In this document: piece by piece, positions 18,595-28,069 of the stretch | Numbering within the stretch: the first letter of the stretch is position 1 | How the letters are laid out: each line of letters begins with the position of its first letter | NCBI GenBank assembly: GCA_038087035.1 | Contig: CP051187.1 | Location: forward strand, 434,001-498,000 | Direction of reading: 5' to 3' | DNA: 64,000 bases | Source of the DNA: Gloeotrichia echinulata CP02 | GTDB taxonomy: Bacteria > Cyanobacteriota > Cyanobacteriia > Cyanobacteriales > Nostocaceae | The notes under the pieces: model-generated | What the model was told of the DNA's origin: nothing | Database searches by the model: none | What the model saw: the letters and a program-made list of their open reading frames with translations, nothing else | Translations under genes and position numbers: made by a program

Positions 18595-18855
18595 ACACTG
18601 CAATTTATACCTGAGCAGTTGACTTATTCAGGCGGGTGTAGGAATATTATCAACGTCTTAGGTATTGAATTTCCCGCAAAATGGGGTGCAGTCGAGAACA
18701 TCATCAACTCAGTAATCGTCATTCCTGGCGTACACTAGAACCGATGAAAAATGCTGATTTTTGTGTCTTGGTGTCTTAGTGGTTTAAAATTTAACCACCA
18801 ATACCCAAAATTTTCCCATAGTTTTTCGAGAGAACGAAAAAGGTATTAATTGGAT

Positions 18856-19680
18856 ATGGAGTTTATTCAAGCGTTTATTTTGGGTATTGTTCAAGGAATT
18901 ACAGAATTCTTACCAATCAGCAGCACTGCACATCTTCTGATTGTGACCAAGGTATTTGGTTGGAAAGAATTAGGTGCTAAAGATTTTGTCGATGCGATTC
19001 AATTTGGCAGTGTTATAGCAATTTTGTTTTATTTTTGGTCACTAATTTCTAGTATAATTAAAGGCGGAATTGCAGCCATAAGAGATAAAGACTGGCAACG
19101 GGAGGAATGGAAAATTCTGGTTGGCATTGTAGTCGGAACAATCCCGGCATTACTTCTTGGCTTTATTTTCAAAGATGTGATACCTGAAAGTGCATTAGTT
19201 ATTGCCATTATGTCAATAATTATGGCGATTTTACTAGGTTTGGCAGAAAGAATTGGGACACGTAAGCGAGGTTTCGATACCTTGCAGATTCGCGATGGTA
19301 TTTTAGTAGGATTAGGACAAACCCTAGCTTTGATTCCTGGGGTTTCTCGTTCTGGTTCAACGTTGACAACAGCCTTATTTTTAGGATTAGAACGGGATAC
19401 AGCCGCTAAGTTCTCATTTTTGTTAGGATTTCCTACCCTGACGATTGCTACCCTGTATAAAAGCCTGAAAATATTCCAATTGTTTAAAGCCGGTCAGTTA
19501 CCAGATAACATTGTTGGATTGTTAATTGTCGGGATTATTTCTACCTTTATTTTTTCCTACCTATCGATAGCATTTTTGATCAAGTACTTACAAACTAAAA
19601 ATACATTAGTTTTTGTTTGGTATAGATTAGCATTTGGAAGTGCCATATTGTTGGCGATCGCTGCAGGTTGGCGTGAATAG
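18856..19680 (+). CDS. uppP: Undecaprenyl-diphosphatase
   Basis: 274 aa integral membrane protein with about eight hydrophobic segments. It dephosphorylates undecaprenyl diphosphate to recycle the lipid carrier for peptidoglycan and polysaccharide synthesis. Both active-site motifs are present: GITEFLPISSTAHL near the N-terminus and PGVSRSGSTLTT in the middle. The ATG at 18856 gives the family-typical start MEFIQAFILGI and is preferred to the in-frame TTG at 18850. It is followed by the CRISPR leader and no gene follows on this strand for 3 kb. Confidence 0.95.
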   Translation: MEFIQAFILGIVQGITEFLPISSTAHLLIVTKVFGWKELGAKDFVDAIQFGSVIAILFYFWSLISSIIKGGIAAIRDKDWQREEWKILVGIVVGTIPALLLGFIFKDVIPESALVIAIMSIIMAILLGLAERIGTRKRGFDTLQIRDGILVGLGQTLALIPGVSRSGSTLTTALFLGLERDTAAKFSFLLGFPTLTIATLYKSLKIFQLFKAGQLPDNIVGLLIVGIISTFIFSYLSIAFLIKYLQTKNTLVFVWYRLAFGSAILLAIAAGWRE

Positions 19681-20060
19681 GCGTTAGGCGTTAGAGGGTG
19701 TAACCAACGTGGCGACGTTATGAACAAATGTCGGGATTTTCGTAACACCTTATACAATTTCCCTACACAAGGACTTTATTCTGTCCGATTTGCTGAGTTG
19801 TTTCCCTAGTTCCGTCAACCTGTAGGTGTTTTGTCAGCTATGTGTTTTTTTTGGGCTGAAATCCTTTCCTGTGCTGCTTTTGACCCCGCTCAACCACTAA
19901 AGGAGGTTGACGGAATCTCTGGAATGTTTATCGGTCAACCTTTTGGGCGTTTTTTTCTTCTGCCTCTGTTGACATGTCGGTGCTTGAAACGCTATCCTTA
20001 TTTTAGGTTGACGGAACTGAACCTTGAAAACCAAATATATCAAGGCTTTTACGGCGAGCC
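19681..20060 (+). promoter_or_regulatory. CRISPR leader
   Basis: A+T-rich 380-bp region directly before the first repeat. It contains GGTTGACGGAA twice in direct orientation (about 19907 and 20009) and once inverted (TTCCGTCAACC at about 19810). Repeats of this kind are common in cyanobacterial CRISPR leaders. Array polarity supports the assignment: degeneration is at the other end. An 87-codon open frame here is not accepted as coding. Confidence 0.65.
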
Positions 20061-21846
20061 ATTGCAATTACACTTAATCCCTATTAGGGATTGAAACCCA
20101 ATAAAGCTTTGCTCCAAAGCTAGCACAAATGTTTCTAATTGCAATTACACTTAATCCCTATTAGGGATTGAAACAGGAATTTCTTATATTCTGGAAGTGC
20201 GCTAACGCATTGCAATTACACTTAATCCCTATTAGGGATTGAAACATAAACCCATTCGGGTAAAAAGGCGCTGGGGACAAAATTGCAATTACACTTAATC
20301 CCTATTAGGGATTGAAACTTCTATCGATTCCTTGAATTTCAAGGTCGAGTGAATACAAAATTGCAATTACACTTAATCCCTATTAGGGATTGAAACAGCC
20401 ATCTACTAACTTATTTGTATTCTTAGATGCTATTGCAATTACACTTAATCCCTATTAGGGATTGAAACGTGGCACTGTTCAAGATCGAACTAAATTCGCT
20501 CTTGAATTGCAATTACACTTAATCCCTATTAGGGATTGAAACGAATGAGTGCTGATTCCTTTGGCGGATAAACCGCATAAATTGCAATTACACTTAATCC
20601 CTATTAGGGATTGAAACAATCACTCTTACTCCTATCTTCTGGACAGCGAAGAATTGCAATTACACTTAATCCCTATTAGGGATTGAAACCAGATAGGCAA
20701 CTTACCAGAGAGGGATTATTTCTTATTGCAATTACACTTAATCCCTATTAGGGATTGAAACCAAAAAAAGTATACGTCGCAGATTCCGAAAATTTAATTG
20801 CAATTACACTTAATCCCTATTAGGGATTGAAACCGATCAATAATATTCTCTTCCCTTTTGCTCTTGCAGATTGCAATTACACTTAATCCCTATTAGGGAT
20901 TGAAACAAACCATTGAAGTTTTGTGACAATGCTTCCCAAATAATTGCAATTACACTTAATCCCTATTAGGGATTGAAACGCCAAATCCCTCAAATTCAAG
21001 TTGATATATCCGCTCAAGATTGCAATTACACTTAATCCCTATTAGGGATTGAAACTTTTTCTTCAACTTGTCGGGGTACATTTGGTTTATTGCAATTACA
21101 CTTAATCCCTATTAGGGATGAAACACCCGGTAGAAGTTCTACCAACAAATCATCTTTAAATTGCAATTACACTTAATCCCTATTAGGGATTGAAACCTTT
21201 TGTGTCCCACTCTATAGGCATGTCGCCACTATTGCAATTACACTTAATCCCTATTAGGGATTGAAACTTTGAAAATCGAATAACGTCTAAGTAAAGAATA
21301 ATTGCAATTACACTTAATCCCTATTAGGGATTGAAACCCCTATCAGCTAAGGCACACGATGATAAGTTACCAATTGCAATTACACTTAATCCCTATTAGG
21401 GATTGAAACATCTCCTCAACCATTTGCAAGCCTTCAACACGCATTGCAATTACACTTAATCCCTATTAGGGATTGAAACAAACCAACGTGCTAAAATCAG
21501 TGCTGTAATGTTAACATTGCAATTACACTTAATCCCTATTAGGGATTGAAACGCAATGGTGTCTTTGCCTACCCCACTATTGCCTAATTGCAATTACACT
21601 TAATCCCTATTAGGGATTGAAACTTTTACCACTACCAGAATTACCTGCGATGATTATGCCATTGCAATTACACTTAATCCCTATTAGGGATTGAAACATC
21701 ATCGAAAATCCTCCAGGGCTTATCAATAGAGGATTGCAATTACACTTAATCCCTATTAGGGATTGAAACAAGTTTGATGAGGCAAAGACTGAGTATCAGA
21801 CTGCTCAAGATTGCAATTACACTTAATCCCTATTAGGGATTGAAAC
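20061..21846 (+). CRISPR. CRISPR array, 25 repeats of 37 bp and 24 spacers
   Basis: The repeat starts ATTGCAATTACACTT and ends TTAGGGATTGAAAC, with a short internal palindrome AATCCCTATTAGGGATT. Repeat starts run from 20061 (20138, 20209, 20282, 20360 and onward) to 21810. All copies are identical except the one at 21089, which has lost one T near its 3' end. Spacers are about 34-41 bp. The 3' end ATTGAAAC is the usual crRNA 5'-handle form, so transcription is expected on the + strand from the leader at the left. No cas gene lies in the window, so effectors must be elsewhere. The repeat resembles those of cyanobacterial type I-D/III loci, but type cannot be assigned from the repeat alone. Confidence 0.97.
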
Positions 21847-21880
21847 AAGAACTGTACTAGTCCAAGATTGGAAATACTGA

Positions 21881-21990
21881 ATTGCAATTACCAGACGCGG
21901 AGCGTTCGCGTAGCGTCTGTCTGCGACGCCGAAGGCTACGTAGAGAAGATTTCTCATTAGTCCGCGCAGGCGGACAATGCTAGTGTAGTA
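21881..21990. repeat. Truncated terminal CRISPR repeat replaced by a palindromic element
   Basis: After a last 34-bp spacer-like segment, the first 11 bases of the repeat (ATTGCAATTAC, 21881-21891) run directly into CAGACGCGGAGCG, the start of a hairpin-forming dispersed repeat (inverse arm TAGCGTCTG near 21912) followed by GCGACGCCGAAGGC. The distal array end is therefore broken, not a natural terminus. Confidence 0.8.
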
Positions 21991-22271
21991 GTCACCTTCA
22001 TTCGCCCAAAACTTTTCAAACATCCTCTAAAGGACTACCAAAAAATAAATTACCAAATATTTGAGTCCATAGGGTGCGTCACTACCAGTAATCTCTTACC
22101 TAACCCAAGTTTTCTCGCTGCTGACGCACCCTACAAATTAGGGATTTTTTTAATTGTCAGTCCCTAACTGAACCGTATTGTTCCTTAATTCATATCTTGC
22201 ACTAACTATGTCATACACAACAAAAATCACTAAGTATTGATAGATTTTCGCGGTGCTAACAAATCCGCCAG
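21991..22271. other. Non-coding region distal to the CRISPR array
   Basis: No convincing gene. A short reverse-strand frame starting MFEKFWANEGDYYTS at 22023 reads into the palindromic element and the array; it may be the 5' remnant of a lost gene but I cannot name it. The segment TAGGGTGCGTCA near 22070 and its inverse TGACGCACCCTA near 22120 form another small inverted repeat. Confidence 0.5.
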
Positions 22272-22779
22272 GGACTGCAAGTCCCTGGCTCATAGCTTAA
22301 GTCCTCTATAAGAGGACTAAAAACTGTATTTTCGTAAGGTAATATAGCACTTCCTATTCAGTGATGGTACTCAATTGTATCACGCGATGTAGGGGCACGG
22401 CACTGCCGTGCCCTTACCGATGTACCTCACTAGGGCGAGAAACGCTATATGCATCACATATTTTTTGTAGATCCATTGTTTATGCGTAAATGTGCAAGAT
22501 CTGAGTTAACCGAACTGTATTGGAAGGACTGCAAGTCCCTGGCTCATAGCTTAAGTCCTCTATAAGAGGACTAAAAACTGTATTTTCGTAAGGTAATATA
22601 GCACTTCCTATTCAGATGAGGTACAAAATTGTATCACGCGATGTAGGGGCACGGCACTGCCGTGCCCTTACCGATGTACCTCACTAGGGCGAGAAACGCT
22701 ATATGCATCACATATTTTTTGTAGATCCATTGTTTATGCGTAAATGTGCAAGATCTGAGTTAACCGAACTGTATTGGAA
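22272..22779. repeat. Tandem duplication of a 254-bp non-coding unit
   Basis: Copy 1 is 22272-22525 and copy 2 is 22526-22779; both start GGACTGCAAGTCCCTGG and end AACTGTATTGG. They differ only by a few bases around 22360/22614. Each contains the palindrome GGGGCACGGCACTGCCGTGC. No gene is visible in the copies or in the rest of the region up to 23002, which holds a degenerate GGGGCGCAAGGCCT copy at 22887 and a short CTCCTAACTC repeat. Confidence 0.9.
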
Positions 22780-23002
22780 GTAGCTCCTAACTCAACACTG
22801 TGTAGATTTTGAGCCGGTAAATAAATTTTGGATTGAAAGCTTAAACCCATTAAAATGGGTTAAAAGATTAACCAGTAAGCTTTGTAGGGGCGCAAGGCCT
22901 AGATCCCCTACTTTAGCTATTGGCACCAAATGCAATTGGGGCGGGATTTCGGGCTTAACCGAACATTATCCACTCCTCACTCCTAACTCCTAACTCTTAC
23001 CC

Positions 23003-24331
23003 ATGACTACCATTCATCCTGCTAAAATTTCTCAAGTATTACCTGATTCGATAGCAGCAGAAATCGGCTTTGAACCGGGGGATGCGATTATTGCTATCAA
23101 TGGTACCCATCCCCGTGATTTAATTGATTATCAGTTTTTATGTGCTGATGAAGTTCTAGAATTAGAAGTTTTAGACGCATCTGGTAAAACCCACCGGCTG
23201 GAAATTGAAAAAGATTACGATGAAGATTTGGGGCTAGAATTTGAAACTGCCCTATTTGATGGTTTAATTCAGTGCAATAACCGCTGCCCATTTTGCTTTA
23301 TTGACCAACAACCACCAGGTAAGCGGTCTAGCTTGTACTTTAAAGACGACGATTATCGCCTGAGCTTTTTATATGGTTCCTACTTAACTCTTACCAATTT
23401 ACCAGAAAGAGAATGGCAGCGGATTGAACAAATGCGTCTGTCTCCTTTATATGTTTCTGTCCATGCTACAGAACCCGAAGTTAGAATTAGACTGCTCAAA
23501 AATCCTCGTGCTGGACAAATTTTGCAACAAATCAAGTGGTTCTCTGATAGAAGATTACAAATTCATGCTCAAGTAGTAGTTTGTCCAGGTATAAATGATG
23601 GTATACACTTGGAACAAACCTTAACGGATTTAGCGTCATTTTATACGGACGATGTGCCTGCTGTAGCTTCAGTTGCTGTGGTACCAGTAGGTTTAACGCG
23701 GTTTCGTCCAGAAGCAGACGAATTGACGCCTGTAACCAGGGAAAAGGCGCAAGAAGTGATTTCTCAAGTGCGATCGCTATCCCTAGGATTTCAGCAAAAA
23801 TTTGGTTCTAGGGTTGTTTGGTTGGCTGATGAATGGTTTTTAATTGCAGGTGAGGAATTACCTAGTGAATCTGAATATGAAGACTATCCGCAAATTGATA
23901 ATGGTGTGGGTTCGATTCGTTTGTTTATCAAGCAATTTGCAGCCACTGCGGCCGAATTGCTCCCGGATAAAATTGCTCCCAACCGAAAATTAACCTGGGT
24001 AGTGGGTAACGCCGTGGAAAAAGCATTTCAACCCATTCTGCAGCAGTTGAATGCTGTTGAGGGTTTATTCGTAAATATGCGTGCTTTAGCTAGTGATTAC
24101 TGGGGACAGAGTATCAGTGTTACTGGGTTACTAACTGGACATGATTTATTAATGAATTTACAGGGGCAAGATTTAGGTGATGGAATTTTGCTGCCAAATG
24201 TAATGCTCAAACATAGCGAATTACTATTTTTAGATGATATGAGTATTGAGGAAGTAGCTAACGTACTGGATACAAAAATATATCCAGTAGCAGGAATTGA
24301 CGAATTGATCAATACCTGCATTCAGCTTTGA
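23003..24331 (+). CDS. Cyanobacterial PDZ/radical-SAM-like FeS protein (DUF512 family)
   Basis: 442 aa. An N-terminal PDZ-like domain (about 1-80, with IAAEIGFEPGDAIIAING) is followed by a cluster-binding motif C91-x3-C95-x2-C98 in QCNNRCPFCFID, the radical-SAM spacing, then the DUF512 region. The full-length family is conserved in cyanobacteria and often described as a putative FeS oxidoreductase; its reaction is not known to me. No signal peptide. ATG at 23003; the ribosome-binding site is weak. The gene is 95 bp ahead of the GHL10-type gene on the same strand. Confidence 0.85.
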   Translation: MTTIHPAKISQVLPDSIAAEIGFEPGDAIIAINGTHPRDLIDYQFLCADEVLELEVLDASGKTHRLEIEKDYDEDLGLEFETALFDGLIQCNNRCPFCFIDQQPPGKRSSLYFKDDDYRLSFLYGSYLTLTNLPEREWQRIEQMRLSPLYVSVHATEPEVRIRLLKNPRAGQILQQIKWFSDRRLQIHAQVVVCPGINDGIHLEQTLTDLASFYTDDVPAVASVAVVPVGLTRFRPEADELTPVTREKAQEVISQVRSLSLGFQQKFGSRVVWLADEWFLIAGEELPSESEYEDYPQIDNGVGSIRLFIKQFAATAAELLPDKIAPNRKLTWVVGNAVEKAFQPILQQLNAVEGLFVNMRALASDYWGQSISVTGLLTGHDLLMNLQGQDLGDGILLPNVMLKHSELLFLDDMSIEEVANVLDTKIYPVAGIDELINTCIQL

Positions 24332-24426
24332 GTTCTGAGTAAATTATCCTGAATCATCAGGTTTTGTTACTCTGGACTCTTGACTTCCAACTTTTGACTT
24401 TTGACTAATCAAGAGAGGAGTGACTG

Positions 24427-27165
24427 GTGAAGAATCAGGAAAAACGATTGAAAAAAATAAAATCAAAAATTAACCAAGCGGGATTTTTAATTGTAAATTT
24501 TAACCTTTTAATTTTTAATGGTTTGGTAATTTTACCAGCAATGGCAGCGCCAGAAGAACCTGTACTCAGCGTGGTGCAGAGCGAAGAAAATGCCAATCAG
24601 TGGACAGGAATCACCAATCGCTTACAGGCGGCTGGGGTAAAATATTGTGTGATTCCCCTGGCGAACGTCAGGAGTGCGGCTGATTGGGGCGAACGTCGGG
24701 TATTATTGTTACCGAATGTCGAAACATTAAACCCATCACAAATCATCGCTCTAGAAGAATGGATGAGCAAAGGTGGACGTTTAATTGCAAGTGGACCTGT
24801 AGGAAGTCTGTCGGCGCCCGGAGTGCGTCAGTTGTTGCGATCGCTCTTGGGCGGTTATTGGGGATTTAGCCTCAATGAAATACAACAACTCCAACCCTCA
24901 AAAAGTAAAACACAGGAATGGGCTAACCAAAGCGAACTCTTTGGTAAAGTGCGTGGTGGTGTTGTCATTCCTGATGATATGGGTAGTCAATCTGCGGCTG
25001 TGTGGAATACTCAAGATAGTCCTACAGCGGTGGTAACAACCGAGCGCTCCACCTTTTTTGGCTGGCGTTGGGGAGTAGATACGGCTTCAGCCCCAGAGTT
25101 AGATAATGCTTGGTTAAAAGCGGCTCTCAATCGTTATCTGTCAGGGCCAATAAATCAAAGACAGAAAAAAGTAGAAGGAGGTTCCCCAACCTGCGCTACT
25201 TCCGTGGTAGCTACTAGGGAACCCAGCAGCGAAAAAAACACGCCTTCCCCCACTCCCAGCCTTCCCCCAACCCCCACTCCCACTCCCAGGACTCCTGTTA
25301 GCATCATCAAACCCCAAAGAACACAGGAGGCCATTGACCAACTAGAACAAACGGTGCGCCTGGATGTCACACCCAATTCTAATGACCCGATTGATAGCAG
25401 TGAAGCGATCGCCCTCCAGCAGGAGTTAGAAAATCTCATCGGTCGAGTGGAAAGCGCCCGTCTAGCCGCTGCGGCTTTGGCTGCAGATCGTGGGGAGGCG
25501 ATTTCTAGTAACTCCGAGTCCCTGAAAGTGCAACAGGCGCGGTTGATTTCTAGCACCACAGGTGGAGGAGTCCTCAGCCTAGACCAAGCCTTAGTCAGGG
25601 CTAGGGAAGTTGCGAAAAATATACCCCTATTAATTGCTAAAAAAAACTATGCTCTGGCTCGTCAACAGTGGCTATCTGCAAAGGCCAGTTTATGGAAGCA
25701 GTTTCCTGTGGATCGCCGATTAGCGCAACCAGAAATTCGCTCAGTCTGGTTAGATAGGGGGACAATTGTTCGCGCTGGTAGTGAAGCGGGATTAGCTGAG
25801 ATTTTTGATCGACTGGCGCAAGCAGGGATTAATACCGTCTTTTTTGAAACGCTGAACGCCAGCTACACGATTTATCCCAGCCAAATTGCGCCCCAGCAAA
25901 ACCCCTTAATTCGCGGTTGGGACCCACTAGCAGCGGCGGTCAAATTAGCCCATGAACGACGTATGGAGTTACATGCTTGGGTTTGGGCTTTTGCAGCAGG
26001 AAACCAGCGTCACAATGAAATTATCAACGTTAATCCTGATTATCCAGGACCAGTGCTGGCGGCACATCCTGATTGGGCAAACTACGATAATCGTGGTAAT
26101 ATGATTCCTGTTGGTCAGAATAAACCATTTTTTGACCAAGCCAATCCCGAACTGCGGCAGTACTTAATCGACCTTTACACGGAAATTGTCACCCGCTATA
26201 ATGTCGATGGTCTACAGCTAGACTACATTCGCTATCCCTTTCAAGACCCAGGCGCCGGTCGAACTTATGGCTATGGTAAAGCAGCTAGGGAACAGTTTCA
26301 GCAACTGACTGGGGTTGATCCGCTGAATATTTCACCAAGCGATCGCGACTTATGGCAAAAGTGGACAACATTTCGCACCGAGCAAGTTGATAGTTTTGTC
26401 AGCCAAGTTTCACAGCAATTGCGACAAAAGCGCCCGAATTTGATCCTGTCAGTTGCTGTATTTCCTCTACCAGAAATAGAACGAATTCAAAAACTCCAAC
26501 AGCACTGGGAAGTTTGGGCGAGGCGCGGCGATATAGATTTAATTGTTCCCATGACTTATGCTCTGGATACTCCTCGCTTTGAACGACTAGCCCAACCTTG
26601 GATCGCCTCTAAACAATTAGGCAGTACTTTATTAATACCAGGAATTCGCTTGCTTTCTTTGCCCACAATTGGCGCTTTTGATCAACTCCAATTGGTACGA
26701 GACTTACCAGTTAGTGGTTACGCACTCTTTGCTGCAGAGAACTTTAACAACGAACTACACAAAATCTTTAGTAATACCCAAGGTAGGGTACAACAAACCA
26801 CAGCTGAACCGATTCCTCACCGCCAGCCTTTTCAAACTGCTGCTCTTCGTTACACTGGTCTGCAACGAGAATGGAAATTTGTTTTGCAAAACGACCAAAT
26901 GCGTATGCCTGCAGCCACAATTATTGAGTTTAACGCCCAAGCAGAAGTTTTGCAAGCAGCTTTAAATCAGCTGGCTACCACCCCCAGTTCTACTCAGTTA
27001 ATCATCGCCAGAGGTTCCCTGACTCGCTTCCAGTCACAATTTCGCAACTGGATGCGCCAAGAGGCGATAGAGAATCCCTATCAAGTCAAAGTCTGGGAAA
27101 ATCGTCTAGCAACTATAGAAAGGCTTTTACGTTACGGTGAACAACGCCTGCTGTTGCGTCCCTAA
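24427..27165 (+). CDS. Secreted GHL10-type glycoside hydrolase-like protein
   Basis: 912 aa. N-terminal hydrophobic segment FLIVNFNLLIFNGLVIL with a likely signal-peptidase site after AMA, so exported. Residues 45-240 look like a glutamine-amidotransferase-like alpha/beta domain; a Pro/Thr linker (about 245-300) follows, then a helical stretch. The GHL10/DUF187 TIM barrel covers about 430-740, with FFETLNASYTIYPS, ELHAWVWAFAAGN and VDGLQLDYIRYPF. The family is thought to act on cell-wall or exopolysaccharide glycans; substrate unknown. The linker contains an inverted repeat (GGTTCCC at about 25181, GGGAACC at about 25217) and C-rich heptad-like DNA, suggesting repeat-derived protein sequence. 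GTG start at 24427 preceded by GAGAGGAGTGA. Confidence 0.85.
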   Translation: MKNQEKRLKKIKSKINQAGFLIVNFNLLIFNGLVILPAMAAPEEPVLSVVQSEENANQWTGITNRLQAAGVKYCVIPLANVRSAADWGERRVLLLPNVETLNPSQIIALEEWMSKGGRLIASGPVGSLSAPGVRQLLRSLLGGYWGFSLNEIQQLQPSKSKTQEWANQSELFGKVRGGVVIPDDMGSQSAAVWNTQDSPTAVVTTERSTFFGWRWGVDTASAPELDNAWLKAALNRYLSGPINQRQKKVEGGSPTCATSVVATREPSSEKNTPSPTPSLPPTPTPTPRTPVSIIKPQRTQEAIDQLEQTVRLDVTPNSNDPIDSSEAIALQQELENLIGRVESARLAAAALAADRGEAISSNSESLKVQQARLISSTTGGGVLSLDQALVRAREVAKNIPLLIAKKNYALARQQWLSAKASLWKQFPVDRRLAQPEIRSVWLDRGTIVRAGSEAGLAEIFDRLAQAGINTVFFETLNASYTIYPSQIAPQQNPLIRGWDPLAAAVKLAHERRMELHAWVWAFAAGNQRHNEIINVNPDYPGPVLAAHPDWANYDNRGNMIPVGQNKPFFDQANPELRQYLIDLYTEIVTRYNVDGLQLDYIRYPFQDPGAGRTYGYGKAAREQFQQLTGVDPLNISPSDRDLWQKWTTFRTEQVDSFVSQVSQQLRQKRPNLILSVAVFPLPEIERIQKLQQHWEVWARRGDIDLIVPMTYALDTPRFERLAQPWIASKQLGSTLLIPGIRLLSLPTIGAFDQLQLVRDLPVSGYALFAAENFNNELHKIFSNTQGRVQQTTAEPIPHRQPFQTAALRYTGLQREWKFVLQNDQMRMPAATIIEFNAQAEVLQAALNQLATTPSSTQLIIARGSLTRFQSQFRNWMRQEAIENPYQVKVWENRLATIERLLRYGEQRLLLRP

Positions 27166-28069
27166 GACGAGGGGATTGGGGATTGGGAGTAATGAGTAAT
27201 GAGTAATGAGTAATGAGTAATGAGTAATGAGTAATGAGTTAGGAGTAATGAGTAATGAGTAATGAGTAATGAGTAATGAGTTAGGAGTAATGAGTTAGGA
27301 GTAATGAGTAATGAGTTAGGAGTAATGAGTAATGAGTAATGAGTTAGGAGTAATGAGTTAGGAGTTATTATTCTCCCCATCTTCCCCAGTCCCCAGTCCC
27401 CAGCGATGCACTGAGCTTGCCGAAGTGTCCCCAGTCCCCAGCGATGCACTGAGCTTGTCGAAGTGTCCCCAGTCCCCAGCGATGCACTGAGCTTGTCGAA
27501 GTGTCCCCAGTCCCCAGCGATGCACTGAGCTTGTCGAAGTGTCCCCAGTCCCCAGTCCCCAGCGATGCACTGAGCTTGTCGAAGTGTCCCCAGTTCCCAG
27601 TCCCCAGCGATGCACTGAGCTTGTCGAAGTGTCCCCAGTCCTAAGAAATTGTAAAACTTGTATTATTTGTATTTATTAACATTAGCTGTCCAGTGTTTAT
27701 ACTCCACTTATAATTGGTTTTTTAACGACACAATATCAGAATCTACCTCTATGAAATGCTGTAGCTCACTATAGCCGTTTACACTGGGATACATACAAAT
27801 TCAACCTACCGTAGCAAGAGAGAGTAAATATACCAAAATTCATCTGGTTTTGCGGACACTGGGGTAGAGGAAAGGGGAAAGACAAATATCTTTCACCATG
27901 AGCCGAAAAATTTTTGCCCAAGCCAAATTTATGATGGAAATGCTTAACCGTATAGTATTGGGAAATATACTCGTTACCTTGTAGTATTTTGGGAGGGATG
28001 TTTATTTGTATGTGCTTAACCCAACTTAAAACCTCTATTGGTTGCTCATAGCTCAACTGATTATCATCT
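27166..28069. repeat. Intergenic heptamer array and 37-38-bp tandem repeats, then apparent promoter region
   Basis: 27187-27367 is a TAATGAG array with GTTAGGA variants. 27372-27645 holds several copies of a 37-38-bp compound unit made of CCCCAGT heptads and GCGATGCACTGAGCTTG plus TCGAAGTGT. 27646-28069 is A+T-rich and carries no supported gene; it is the likely promoter region of the kinase at 28070. Open frames across the repeats are artefacts of periodicity. Confidence 0.85.

Noticed and set aside
18595..18741. In-frame continuation after the modBC stop (segment EQLTYSGGCRNIINVLGIEF)
   Set aside because: 48 codons without start or recognised family; not enough to call a gene, fusion tail or readthrough product.
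19831..20094. 87-codon frame before the CRISPR array
   Set aside because: Covers the leader and ends in the first repeat; leader motifs explain the sequence.
21823..22023. 66-codon reverse frame starting MFEKFWANEGDYYTS
   Set aside because: Reads through a palindromic repeat into CRISPR spacer DNA; at most the 5' remnant of a lost gene.
27769..28056. 95-codon reverse frame upstream of the multi-PAS kinase
   Set aside because: No recognisable protein features, and it occupies the probable promoter region of the kinase.
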